Part shown: positions 46,740-58,788 of the stretch, piece after piece | How positions within the stretch are numbered: the stretch's first letter is position 1 | Layout: each line of letters opens with the position of its first letter | NCBI GenBank assembly: GCA_016801845.1 | Contig: CM028910.1 | Span: 11,934,629-11,998,628, forward strand | Reading direction: 5' to 3' | Length of the DNA: 64,000 bases | From: Polydactylus sextarius | Taxonomy: Eukaryota; Chordata; Actinopteri; Polynemidae | The notes under the pieces: model-generated | What the model saw: the letters and a program-made list of their open reading frames with translations, nothing else | Databases searched by the model: none | Told to the model about the DNA's origin: nothing | Made by a program: the position numbers and the translations under genes

Positions 46740-48746
46740 ACCAGAACCATCAACACAACTGTACAAACCTTCACGACAACGAGGCAAAGCTGAACAGCCA
46801 AATCAGGTATGTTATAATATATATATATATATATATTGCCATTGAGGTTACTATAACAGTGAACTGAGCTTCTTCAAATCATATGTTTTTTGTTTTTTTT
46901 TTCCAGCCAGCAGCAGGTGCCTATTTTAAGCTGTCTTATGTTAGTCTATGACATACAGTACAGTTTGAATGACTGTGCTTGTGGCAGCACAGTCACATGA
47001 ACTTTACAAAAACTGAACTCTTCATCTCAACTTTCAGTTTTATTTTGGATGCTGTTTTGAACTTGAACCTCAAAATTTGAAGAATTTAAAGAACAAGAAT
47101 CCATCTGAAAACATCACAAGTAGGAAATATGTCCACCTTAAAACAAACCACTGAATTTCTTTTTTAGCTGCGACTGCATGTATTTGACCCGTCTCTGTGT
47201 CTGTCCACAGTGTCTTACGACCGGATTCTTTCCCTTGAAAATCTGAGTGATGTTTCAAATCCATGGAAGGGAATCAGTATGAACCGCTGCATCGCGGTGG
47301 CACTGGTTATACTGATCGTGACCTCAGGGGTGAATGAAGTTCATGGTGAGTACTGTGATCACATTCACACACAGAACAAACACACAGCTGATGATAGAAA
47401 CATCTTAAGAAAGAGTAATGTTTACAAAAAGTTTTATTGAGTGAGTTGAATCAGTGCGATAATATACTAAATGCACACTTCATATATGTTGCATTTAATT
47501 TAGTTTTTGTGTAATCCTAATCATTTTCTTCTCTCCTCAGTGTCTTTAATATTATTTTATTTTCTAGAAGCTGTGGAGTTTTTTGTTGAAGAGACAGGTT
47601 TAAGATCTTTCTGTGCCAGTGTGCAGGATGGTTCAATATTTCAGGTATTGTCCATGATTGTCATACTACTACACATATTCTGTCAGTAGCATATATTTAG
47701 GCAATAGCACCTCTGCATGTACACAAGACATATTATATGAAATGTATGTTTTTTACACAAAGGGATCCAAATTATTCCCTCAATATTCCCTAAACTAACC
47801 ACCAAGCATTAAATAATGTGAAAAGCCAGGATGTTATATAATAATGCCAGTAAGCTATACACATAATTCATTACAAATAAATAGATTTTCTACAACAAGA
47901 TAATTCACACAAAGTCAGGGATCAAAACAAGGATTTGGAGGTCGAGGACAGAAAAGGAGACACTGCTGCAGAGTCACTGTCACTGGATGGTCAGGACAGT
48001 CAGCGTTTTAAAGTTCAGGTGGAGGTGAAGGAGCCAATCAGCAGCTGGTCAGGTGGTCACAAGGAGCCAACTGGCATCAAACACTCCCCAGGCCAGGCCT
48101 CTATAAACAGCCAGTCAGCAGGAGTTTGAAACGCAATACTCTCCACACAGAAAATAAGCGAACATGAAAACAGAAAAATATCATCACACCAGGGGTTTAA
48201 CAGTGAAGATTTGGCAATAATTCTGAGAAGAAAAAAAACATGTATGAACAAGGCTGCAATGTTCCATACTCACTTTTTATTGTAATTTTACAGATGTACA
48301 CAAAGTACATCATGTCACCTTTTTAAATGGCTGAATAAACACACTTCCCTTATTTTAGCTAAACATGAGATGTGATCATAGGAGATTAATATTAAGATGA
48401 ACATGAAAGACTGTATTTTCCATTATTTACAACTGTGCAGAGCTGCTAGTTGGTCGAGTATATAATTATAAGGCATTACAAGCGTGACATTTGACTGCAT
48501 CATACTACAACAGTTTGTCAAGGTTGATATTTGGTATGGTTATTCTATTTTATAGATTTTTTTTAAAGATTTGAAGTCTTAAAGACATCATAGTGCTTCA
48601 TACGTATGTCTCCTGTTGTCTGCTTCCAGATATCGTTATGGGACAAGTTCATGTGGTGGTGGGGATCTGAAGAGGTCGGAGTGATAAGAAGAAGAAAAAA
48701 GCCGATTAGCAACAGAGCAATCCTGAAACCCAAACCTAAAGCATAA
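46740..48746 (+). CDS. jsrp1: Junctional sarcoplasmic reticulum protein 1-like, short form; 5' end unresolved
   Basis: Exons that join in phase: 46740-46806, a proposed 10-base microexon 46907-46916, 47211-47345, 47568-47644 and 48630-48746. JSRP1 (JP-45) is a single-pass protein of the muscle junctional sarcoplasmic reticulum that binds the voltage sensor and calsequestrin. The best match is NPWKGISMNRCIAVALVILI (third exon), comparable to human LPWGDLSLNKCLVLASLVAL, a short anchor followed by one membrane segment. After it come EAVEFFVEETGLRSF and a basic C-terminus (WDKFMWWWG, RRRKKPISNRAIL, KPKPKA). Upstream residues are basic and proline-containing (KPSRQRGKAEQPNQ). The visible product is about 136 residues, much shorter than the human 331, without the long charged tail. 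Position between amh and oaz1 matches human AMH-JSRP1-OAZ1. The start codon is not found: the first exon listed has an acceptor (CTCACAG) and needs an upstream exon ending in phase 2. The microexon is inferred only because it restores the frame. Confidence 0.65.
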
Positions 48747-48829
48747 GAAAAAAGTGCAGCGGCGGAAAGAAGAGCTAAAGGTCAAGAAACAGTGTCAGAG
48801 TCATCAGCTGTCACAACAGCATGTTTCTG

Positions 48830-48835
48830 AATAAA
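48830..48835 (+). terminator. Polyadenylation signal of jsrp1
   Basis: AATAAA about 85 bases after the jsrp1 stop. The amh stop codon on the opposite strand is only about 390 bases further on. Confidence 0.7.
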
Positions 48836-48864
48836 GAACACAAACAATTTCAGTATACTTTGTA

Positions 48865-48870
48865 TTTAAT
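48865..48870 (-). terminator. amh: Candidate polyadenylation signal of amh
   Basis: TTTAAT on the plus strand reads ATTAAA on the minus strand, about 355 bases after the amh stop. It is the best variant signal I see before the jsrp1 end. Confidence 0.4.
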
Positions 48871-49223
48871 GTCACAAAGATAAACATTTTTTACAGTTAA
48901 ATGACTTTAAGTTTGTATTAAAGAGAAGATCGTGTGAGATAGTAGGAAAATGTGGTGGAGGATGAGAAGTTTACTCTGATTAAACAATAGTCTTTTTTCA
49001 TACAGACAAGTTCTGAGATGAGGTTTAGATACAGAGCAAGACAACAATAATGTTGTCGCTTTAGTTATAATATCAAATACCTGTTAACACATATATTTGT
49101 TTTCAATAAATTTCTTTCTTTGTAAAGTGTGAGAAACAGTTTGCTGCGTGTATCTACTCTGAGCAGGTATTTAAAGGGGCTGCTGTGAATTAATACTATC
49201 AAACCAAACAAAATAAAACAGCT

Positions 49224-51804
49224 TTATCGACATCCACACTCTATCGCTATTGCGTCTGATTTAATGGAGAGAAACGTCCCCTGTTCATTCACGTCCACCA
49301 CCTCCAGGGCCTCGTAGGCCACAGGAACACAGCATGGAGCCCAGTTGTCCCCAATCACACTCTCAGTGTGGGACCTGACCAGGATAGCGTGGTTGTTGGT
49401 GTTGGTGAGCGGGAAAGAACAAGAGCCGCTGCATTTGTTGATGTTGGCACTGTTTGGACCAATGAGATGTCGTTCGAGGGAGACGGTGAGGCTCCTCAGA
49501 CCGCAGAGGTCGTTCTTCGTCGGGTTGTTGGAGTCTCTGATGGGTCGCTGTCTGAGCTGGAGCTCATACTCATGGGCCACAGTCTGCAGGGCCTTCAACA
49601 GAAGAAATGCACGGTACTGGTTCTCTCCTGTAACATGTGAAAGAGAAAATTGAAGCTAAAAAATGGTAGTACAGGGACTTAAGTTTGGTAAAAAAAAAAT
49701 AAAAATAAAAATAAAAAGTTTGGGATACACTGCTGTAGACATCACCTGCTACTGGTTCGTTCTTGGGTAACACGCTGAGACGTTTCAGCTTCTCCAGCCT
49801 CTTAATGGCTCTGGGATCCACCTCCTCCTCCCTTATCATTTCCATTATTTGCAACCCAATCTGCTCCAACCTCTGCCTGAGCTCCTCCAGCAGCGCAGGA
49901 GACATAGCTAACGTCCCATGATTCACCCGAGACACGAATCCCCGACTAAAGGAGAAGACGGTGGGGGACGAGGAGTTGATCAGTCCCGCTAGTAGGTTCT
50001 CAGTGGAGGATAAACCCAGCGACAGGGGAGGCAAGGACTGTAGGGAGTCCAGCTGGAAAGGAGGGGACTGAGGGTGGTCCTGATGCAGAACATCACCCAG
50101 GAAACGCTTCAGCTCACACAGGAATGAAAAAGTCTGTGCGGCTGAAACACGTGTACGTCTGCAGGAAATAAATGTTCATGAGAATGACTTTGATAATTAT
50201 CTGGTTAAAAAAAATATGTCAGTGTGGAACATGAAAGCTAAACAACCTTGTATCAGTTCCTGTTTCTTCAGCAAAAAGCAGAAGTGGAGTTACATTGATG
50301 TTACTTCCTGATTTTCCACCAATGAACACGTCTTTTAGGCTGTGACCTACAATGAGAGGAAATGTGAAGAGAGCGCACAAGAAACAAGAAAATGAAACCG
50401 TGGGAAGATACGATCTTACTCATTTCAGGGGATTTAGTCTCAACAGAAATCCTCCTCTTATGGTTAATGATGCTCTCTGATGCTTTTCCTGTCAATAGTA
50501 CGTATCGCGTTTCCCCTGAAATGCACACAGACTGACAACAACAAGGACAAACAATTTAAAATAAATGATCAGATGTGAACACTCATCCTAAAATTATTCC
50601 ATCAATTACAAAATATATGACGAAAAACGATGGGGCATCAATGGTGTAATTTGATACGTAGGTAAAAATGGGTTTTTATCAAATGCTGCAAAACAACAAG
50701 ATTAGTTTAGACATGATTGCAAGCAAAAGAATAAACTAATACAGAGAAATATGCAGCCATGACCCCAAAAAAAAAAAAAAAGTAAACTATTTAAAGCAGA
50801 TTTGAAGGGAGATAGGAGGCAGAATGAAGAGAAAGAGTCAAAAAGTCAGGCAAAAGAAATGGGAAAAAAGAACATTTTTGTGTGGGAGAATACACAAATA
50901 TACTTTATTTCTATGCAAATCACAGAATCCATTTCCTCCAGAGTTCACTTTTCGATTTTATGACCATTTATTTGTTCATTTCTCGATGTGTAAAAATGAA
51001 ACATGAAACATGAAGCTGTGAAATGTGACACTATCCTTGTGTTGCGCTTTTAACATATTATTTGCCATCTAATATGTGAAGAGTTCACAGCAGGCTGTTG
51101 TTTACCTGTGTGTCAGGCTGCAGAGAATGACTGGTGAAAGTAGCGTTCAGTTCTCCTCCTTCAAACGACCTTTCAAAGGCTAAGAACAGCACGGAGCTCA
51201 GGCTGAGCAGAGGAGAATGATGGAGGTCAAAGGTCAACACCAGCATCCCTGTGTCGCCCTCCTCTTCCACAAGCACTGACGGAGAAAAAAAACATCCCCG
51301 ATGAAAAGTTAAAACAAACAAACATACATACAGATCAATCACAGACAAGTTTTACCTCCAGTTGGATACAGAATGCGCTTTCTGCTCGTTTCCTTAGCGA
51401 GCTCTAATAAGACTGAGGCTGTCGTGTTGTCAGATGATGCGCAGATTCCAAACAGAGTCAAACTGCTGTTGGTGAGTTCACCGTCGGTCCCCACACCTTC
51501 ATGCAGCGCAGACAATATGTCGTCCACAAAGCACGGTGCAGCGTGATGGACGTGATGAGAACCTGAGGAGATTGATGAAGAAACAGGAACTGCTACATGC
51601 AAACAACTAACTACAACAGCACAACATCATAAAATGTAAAGATATTTCATAACACAAATACATGCACAATTGATTTTAGTTGTATTGAGTCTTACCTGTC
51701 ATTGTGGTATCCTGGTCCTGGATCAACTGCTGTCTCTGTGGGACATACAGAGCCACGCAGATCCAGATCCAACAGAGCATCAACGAGACATTCACCACTA
51801 ACAT
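49224..51804 (-). CDS. amh: Anti-Muellerian hormone
   Basis: Seven minus-strand exons join in phase: 51804-51696, 51562-51356, 51275-51106, 50531-50420, 50346-50247, 50158-49746 and 49627-49224, giving 504 residues, normal for teleosts. AMH is a secreted TGF-beta-family hormone acting through AMHR2 in gonad differentiation and germ-cell control. It begins with a signal peptide (MLVVNVSLMLCWIWICVALY). The large N-terminal AMH domain spans exons 2-6, with several N-glycosylation sequons (NTT, NSS, NAT, NVT). A furin-type site RQRPIR precedes the mature part. The C-terminal TGF-beta domain (residues 412-504) starts CGLRSLTVSLERHL and has the seven expected cysteines: one, then CSGSC, CC, and the terminal CGCR. 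No frameshift or early stop is seen, so the copy looks functional. Exon 5 ends in a non-canonical-looking but valid donor (AG|GTTGTT). Gene order dot1l-amh-jsrp1-oaz1 is conserved with human. Confidence 0.97.
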
Positions 51805-51960
51805 GTTTCACTGTACATGTGCCTGTGTAGTCAGACCTCTTGAATGGGTCAAGATCCCGAGGATGGGAGTTATGTACTCCCACCTTCGCTTCTCACTAAC
51901 TCGGTGAACAAGCTGCCAAAAAAAAAAAAGGAACATCGTCTGTCCTTGGTGATTTGGACT
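51805..51960 (-). promoter_or_regulatory. amh: amh 5' UTR and proximal promoter
   Basis: Read on the minus strand, this region has CACCAAGGACA (near 51940), one base from an SF-1/NR5A half site (YCAAGGYCA), and CTTGACCCATTCAAGAGGTC nearer the ATG, containing TGACC/AGGTC half-site-like motifs. NR5A control of AMH is well known in vertebrates; these sites are suggestive only. Confidence 0.3.
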
Positions 51961-53580
51961 GAGGGTTCTGTTTGAGATATTTGCTGCACAGAAAAGTTTT
52001 TTTTTTTTTCATCTTCAGGAAGGACCTGAATATCTGCCAAGAGTCTCTTGCCAGACAAATGCCAACATATGGATACATGTGAAGGGAGGATACGAGATTA
52101 TAGAATGGACTTCCTGTAGCTTTATCATGAAACTGCTACTGTCTGAAACAGGCCTCAGAGCTGAGAAAAAGAGAGGTATTGTTTAAATACGTTATTGTTT
52201 TGACAAACATCCACATGTTTCAGAGACACAGGCAAGTGTCAGTGAGCAGAGATTCTGGGGTGGAAGTAAAAATCAAAATAACAAGTGCAGAAGTAAAGAA
52301 ATAATGATGTTAAATGATCTTTATATCACAGCTACTTTAAGAAAACACCGGAGGAACATCTGGACATCAGTTCTGTCTCTTCAAAGTGGTTTACACGAGT
52401 AGTTCAGTGTTTTGAGAATACACTGATACTTAGTTTACTTAGCATAAAGAATAGAAGCATAACCAAAAAGTGCAAAGTTAATGATTATAAGCTGTTTTTC
52501 TATTTTTCCTATTTTCCTCAACTAGAGAACATGCAACCAGGAAGTAGTCTAGGCCACTGTTTCTACTCTAGCGCTTTTGTTGTAGTTAAATAAATGAGAC
52601 TAATGAGCTCCAGAGGTGATTTTTTTTTTTTAATTCCATCTATTCCTTCAACAGATGGCTCTGATGATGTGAATTATGAGAAGCGGTTAATGAATAATGA
52701 CGTGTTTTCTCCTGTGGTGTTGCTGTAATTATCTTGTTTTTGTTCTTCAAACAGACAGAAACAAACCACATCGTCCGTGTTGACTGTCAGACCAGCACAT
52801 CAGGTTTTAGTGTAGAAAACAGCAGCGCTTGAATGACCTTCAAACAAAGCAATGTCAGAGCTGCACATCACAGTATCATTAAGAGGATGTTGTAGCAATT
52901 AATGTGTACATTTTTATCTGGTATTCTTGGTAGAAAAGGGAAAACAAAAGGACAAAATCTGAACCTGTATTCAGAGACGAACGGAAGAACTGACGTGAGA
53001 GATGAGAGTCATTACTCCCATCACACGTCTCACAGCTGCAGCCTTGTTTTGCAGACAGTCAAGGTCTCTGTGGTGTTTAGTGGCCACGTATCCCTAGAGA
53101 TAAAAACCAAGGTTCTCTTTCCTTTAAATTAGAAATGTTCAGTGGAGAATGACAAGTTATTCTTTATTCTCAGATGTCTGCAGCCATATTAGTTGTTTAA
53201 GTACACTGCGGGAATTAAAACGTGCATTCAAAAGCATCTTCATGGGAACTATCTATAATCTGAGGTAACTCATGCGAATCCAGGTGAAAAGTTTCACTGC
53301 ACAGTTTCACCAGGAGGTTTTCTCTGAGACATCACAGACAAAAACGAGCAAATGATTCTCTGAATTGTGATACTGGGAACACTCCCATCAAAAACAAATA
53401 ATCAAATATTAATTTCAAATCAATTTTATAGAATTAAACGTATAATTTGTTAATTCTTAAAATAAAACACGACACCTAACTGTGTTAATATGATCCTGGT
53501 CGTCTTCCATGAGGGAAAACGGAATAAAAACAGACATAAACGCCACTACACCACAAAATTAATTCAAATATTATATGAAA
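51960..53580. other. amh-dot1l intergenic region, no gene seen
   Basis: AT-rich unique DNA with T runs near 51998 and 52620. No exon is supported. It would contain distal amh regulatory DNA. Confidence 0.5.
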
Positions 53581-55416
53581 ATTTTTTATTGATAATCATA
53601 AAACGCAGAAAAAAAACATTAATTCCATTTGTTTCATTATAACATCTTAGGATAAAAAGCACCAACACCGAACAGTAACAATTTTCCATGAAAACACAGG
53701 GCCTTTTGGAAAGTAGGTTTGCTGTTATTGCACCTCAAACCTGCCCTGGCTTCAGCGATCGGAGATCACAAAAAAAACAAACAAACAAAAAAAAAAAAAA
53801 AACAACACAAACTGTAGTTCACGTCTGTCCTTTAATGTCAGTCAAGGATGGTGAACCTCCTTCTTAGAGAGAGAGAGAGAGACAGACACACTCACAGACA
53901 CACACACACATCTAGACAGAGGCATTTATGAGATGAGGAAGATGCTGAAGAGTCGTAGCCATTTCACAGCTTCTCGAAATCAGACCGCCTCATAAAGCTT
54001 CATAAAGCTGGATTTCACCCAGAGAGGCTGGATGTATGTGACAGTGAGAATGAAGAGATCTGACAAGGCAGCTGACTAATTGTTTTGTTTTTTTGTTTTC
54101 TTTTTCTTTGAAAAACACGTACTGAGGGGTTTGTCCTGGTCCTGAGTTGGGTTAGAGAGGGATTCTGTCATGTCACAAAGATGGTGTGAAAAGTGGTGAC
54201 ATGCAGTAGTTCAGAGAATCTTTTACATCATTACATCATTTCAAGCAATCTGGGAAGTTCCTGAGTTAAGGACCTTTGGCAGGATTTAGAGTAAACAGCC
54301 TCGAGTGCAAAGCTCTCACAGATCATTTACCGATAATGTACCAGGATGGAGTACGCTGGAGAACTGCATAGAAGCTTTAAGTTCAAATCGTGCTCATACA
54401 CCAAAGGATTACGATAACAGCACCTGATCCCTTTGACTGATACAAGTAGCTACAAAAAAAACTGGTTGAAATCTGCAATGAATGTAACATCTGCTGTTTC
54501 CACAGACTATTCTCACTAGCACATACACCACACAGCCCCTACCGGGTTAGAGAAGTAAGTTCTGTAGGTTAGGACAGGACCAGGTCCAGAAAAGCCGCCA
54601 GGCAAGCTCGTGTTGAGGACTATGAAACCACAAAACCCTGCAGCACAACAGGAGAGTAGTATTTTTAGTATCAATAGCTGCAATTTCCTCGTTTTAAGTG
54701 AAGGAGAGCACCGTGCCGCCTGTCTGACTAGTAGTATTAAAAACTGACAGGAATTTGAAGACACAATTAAAAGCATAACATGTAACTGCAATTGTATCAA
54801 ACACCAAGGATAAGAAAATCATAACAGCATCAACAATAATTACATAGGACTTCTCAGTGCTGGTAACAAATGGACTCTATTGTCTCTAATTATGTTCTAA
54901 AATGACTTCTTTTCACGTGAACACTGGCAGAGTGAGCGAGTGCTCAGGACAGAAGTTTACTATAAAGCTTTGATTATTAGTCTAATCTTCCCTTAGATAT
55001 GCTCTGGAAAGTAGAGAGAAAAAAGCACGCATACCCACCCGCACACACACAAATACGCACACACACACACGCGCGCGCGCACACACACACGCACACACAC
55101 AAACTGAGCTTAAGTGTATTCCAACAGTCAGAGAAACAAACGATGCTTGGCTACTCTCAACTTCTGGACCAAGTGATGCACACAAACACCCTAAAACACA
55201 AGTGTTTTTTTACATCAGCATGTCTCACAGTACGCTTACATTACAGGGGAGGGCCTCGTTAGAAAGACATCTACAGACAGACTGTGTGTGTGTTTTTGTT
55301 TGTGTGTGTGTTGACACTTAGTTCTGTATGCACCAATAGAAGATTTAATTTTAAAAATCTGAATTGCCATTGTCTGGAAACAGAAGCACCATTTTTTTTC
55401 CTGCAGATTCTGGGTT

Positions 55417-55420
<4 letters not shown>

Positions 55421-55476
<56 letters not shown>
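55421..55476. repeat. TA microsatellite
   Basis: About 28 TA units. The flanking frames that translate to Ile-Tyr repeats are artefacts. Confidence 0.95.
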
Positions 55477-55481
<5 letters not shown>

Positions 55482-55623
55482 CAAGACAAGAAAACAAATG
55501 TGAAAACAATCTAATAAAAGTGATAAACAGTTCTAGTGCTGGAATCTGGTTGTGTTCAAGCCAAAAGCACCTCCTGTGTGTTTAATACACACAACTTCTG
55601 AACTTCTGAGTTTCTAGTTCTGT

Positions 55624-55624
<1 letters not shown>

Positions 55625-55653
<29 letters not shown>
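55625..55653. repeat. GT microsatellite
   Basis: About 14 GT units. Confidence 0.9.
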
Positions 55654-55659
<6 letters not shown>

Positions 55660-55813
55660 CACGTTTCTGTGTATCGCAATGGTGCTGTCATGTCGCTATG
55701 TTGTTCAGCGCCATCTGTTAAGGTCCTGTGGTGGCAAAGCTTGTCTCTCCTTGGCTTCAAGCCTCCTGTTTAAAAGGTTGAACACAATGCCAGCACCAAA
55801 ACACCCCTATTCA

Positions 55814-55818
<5 letters not shown>

Positions 55819-55857
<39 letters not shown>

Positions 55858-55884
55858 TACACTCACATATATAATAATAATATA
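55819..55884. repeat. TA/CA compound microsatellite
   Basis: About 14 TA units, then a short CA tract and further ATA runs. Confidence 0.9.
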
Positions 55885-58788
55885 TATATAAACTGTATAT
55901 AGATACATATTTTATATGCCTTTCTGCTTATGATGGACACATACATAAAAAACAAAACCCTATGTACAAAAAACAAACAGTGTGTCTTGTTCACTAACAG
56001 ATAAGCAGCTCGCTACTGAGAGCGAAGCGAGCTGATGCATGTTTAAAACAGCTGCGTGAGAAACATAAACAGAGGCCCCTTGAACCTGTCTACTGCGACC
56101 TGCTGCTGCAGAGTAGTTTTATCAAAAAAAAAAAAAGATGGTGTCTACAGTTGTACACGAGGCATTCAAAGAACCAGACAATAGCATATTAAATATGAGA
56201 AAGGAAACGCCATTTAAAAATAATAATAAAAAAAAAAAAAACGGCTTTACAAATGTCCCTGTGTACAGCACCAAGTATTCGATTTGTTTTTTTTTTTTTG
56301 TTTTTTTTTGTCTGTTTGTTTTTTTTCCTTATGTTTTCACCATAGAATAAATAAGATCAGGCACAGTCCAAATTTAGCACCATTGTTTTCAGACTGTGAG
56401 TCAAGTACACACACCTATTGCATTCTACAATGTCAACACATTTCAGGATTAAAAAAAAAAAAAAAAGAGGAAAACAAATAACCAAGGCAAATGGAGAGAC
56501 TGACAGCATAAATATAATAATCTAAATTATACACAACTATACAGTTGGAGAATTAATCACATTCACAGTACAAACATTGTTTACAAAAAAAAAAAAAAAC
56601 AAATTACACAATTAAAAAAAAAAAAAAAAGCAAACAAAAAGGTGTGAAACGAGTCCAGTAGTTTGTTGTGGTTGTGGTTAATTGTTTTTGTTTTTTTTCC
56701 CAGTGTGTGAGGATTTCCATGCATGAGTGTGTATGTGTGCGTGTTGTTGTTGTTTGAACTAAATTGCAGTATAATTCCACGTACAAGTGTTGACATTTGA
56801 GCCTTACACATTTATTTTTTTTTCTTACTTAAACCTGCATTTCCCAACAGCAGAGATAAATATGAATAAGTTTAGCTTAGGAAAAGTTAAAAACTCCTGC
56901 TGTAAGAACAAGTTCTGCCATGGCCCCACATAGTAGTGTGATTTAGCAAACTGACTGTAGGAGAAAATGCTAATAAATACAGAAATTAGTTCAATCTTCT
57001 GTGGGTTTAATGTTAAATTTCTTTTTTTTTTTTCCTTTTTCTTTGTTTTTGTTTTTCTTAACACCTGGAACAGTTCGGCTTCAACTCACTGACACCAACA
57101 GTGGATTTCTACTTGAGAGTGGCTAATGATATCGACAGAGCACCATCGTATTAAATGAATTTCACTGGATCTTTGTGTAAAAAAAAAAATAAAAAAAAGA
57201 AAAGAAAAAGTAAAACAACATTAAAATGTGCTCAGCATTATTGGCACCCCTGGAAATGTTACAAATTCACCATATTTCCACCATTATCCTCATATCAGAA
57301 CATTTCATGTGTAAAGATTTCAAAATATACACAGATATATTCGCCTTCAGTCATTTAGAGAACGTGAAATACGCCTGATTACTGTCATAAAATACCAAAA
57401 GGCTCCTTTACGAGTAAACTTTCATTGATATGATAAGATATACATCTGATATTAGAATAGAAACACTGAACCACACCTCAAGATTTATATTCATTACTTT
57501 GAATGTGATTTTAAAATGTTTTTTTTTGCTCCAGTTAGTAGCAAAGAAAGGAAATGTTAGTTTTGCTTTTCATGTGACAAAAAGGGGCAGCTCGGTTTTG
57601 TGATTTTTGTACCACTTTGCTTTTAAGTACAGACATTAAAAAGTGACTAACCCAACGTTTTCAATGTAGAAATATAGTAAATAATAAACATAACCAGAAT
57701 TCATGAAGAGTCAACAATCCAGCCAGGGCTTACACATGTTTTTTTGCTATACTACTATCTTAGTATCCAGTGTGAAGTTAGACCAAAATATAATGTTCCT
57801 CATCTTGTTTCATAGTCAAACACTGAATTTCACTGAAGGAAGAAAACAGAGATAAGAGAGCACACATGCAGAGAGGAAAAGCTGCATGACATCTGAGCAG
57901 AGTTCAATGAACTGGCCAGAGTGTGTGTATGTTTGAGTGTGCACACACTTCACCAAGTGAAACTTTGGAGGGAACATGAAACCTGATGAGATTCAACTGA
58001 AAAAGGTGGATCGTGTGCTTCAATCTCTTTGTTAAATGTTAAATAAAAACAGATGTTTTTTGTTTGTAGAACACTAGACAACATAGTGACAACATCATAT
58101 TACTGAGCACCTTAATGTTAAACCAGACCTGATCATTTGGTTCAGTCAGTTCTGGGCAGCAGTCATGTTGTAACCAATAGGTTTACTAACAACACTCCTC
58201 ACATCTAAACATGACCAGTACCAATGAATTCTGCTCAAGGTGACCATAGTGGTGGTGGTTAGTGTGTGAGTGAGAGTGTATGTGTGTGTGTGCGCGTGTG
58301 TGTGCATGGTTTTGTGTGTCAAAGATCCCAGTACAGAAGCCGGTCTTGGAGGCGGTTGGGTAGTGCAGACATTTTGAAGCACCAGTGAGTGAGGAGAGTG
58401 CCTTGGTCCACACCTGGACATTTGCATAGTTTATTTAATGTTGAGGTAGTTTTCATCAATTACCTGGTGGACAAAAAAAAAAAAAAGAGAAAACAAACTT
58501 CAGTGTTTCTGCAGCTAAAAGAACACGACAATCAACCAGATAAATGAGACAAAGTAATATTAATTCCTGTCATTAGACACCAAATGTGGTTTTTTAATTA
58601 AGAATCACCTTACCTTGTTCAATCAGAACAGTGTGTGGGAGCAAAGGGAAAACAGATTTCTCTGCTTCCTCACTCCCTACCAGTCTCTCTCTCCCTCTTT
58701 CTCTCTATACGACTCTCCCTCTCTCCGCCCTCAGATTGCCCTTTTCCCTTTCCCTCTCCATCCTCCCCCTTCCCCTCACCCCCAAACC

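Larger units (their letters stand above)
53585..58788 (-). other. dot1l: Possible dot1l 3' UTR (extent unresolved), repeat-rich
   Basis: Downstream of the dot1l stop there is no further gene for about 5 kb. Minus-strand AATAAA signals occur at 58435-58430 (about 355 bases after the stop), 56816-56811 and 53590-53585. The stretch is rich in A/T homopolymers and dinucleotide repeats (CA at about 55056-55101, TA at about 55421-55476, GT at about 55625-55653, TA at about 55819-55846). It may be a long 3' UTR with several polyA sites or simply intergenic DNA. Confidence 0.4.

Noticed and set aside
46634..46820. Plus-strand frame starting MNIIFLFSTALICACQ in good start context, as a first jsrp1 exon
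   Set aside because: Its frame does not join in phase to the membrane exon; the frame that does join lacks an ATG here and begins after an acceptor at 46739.
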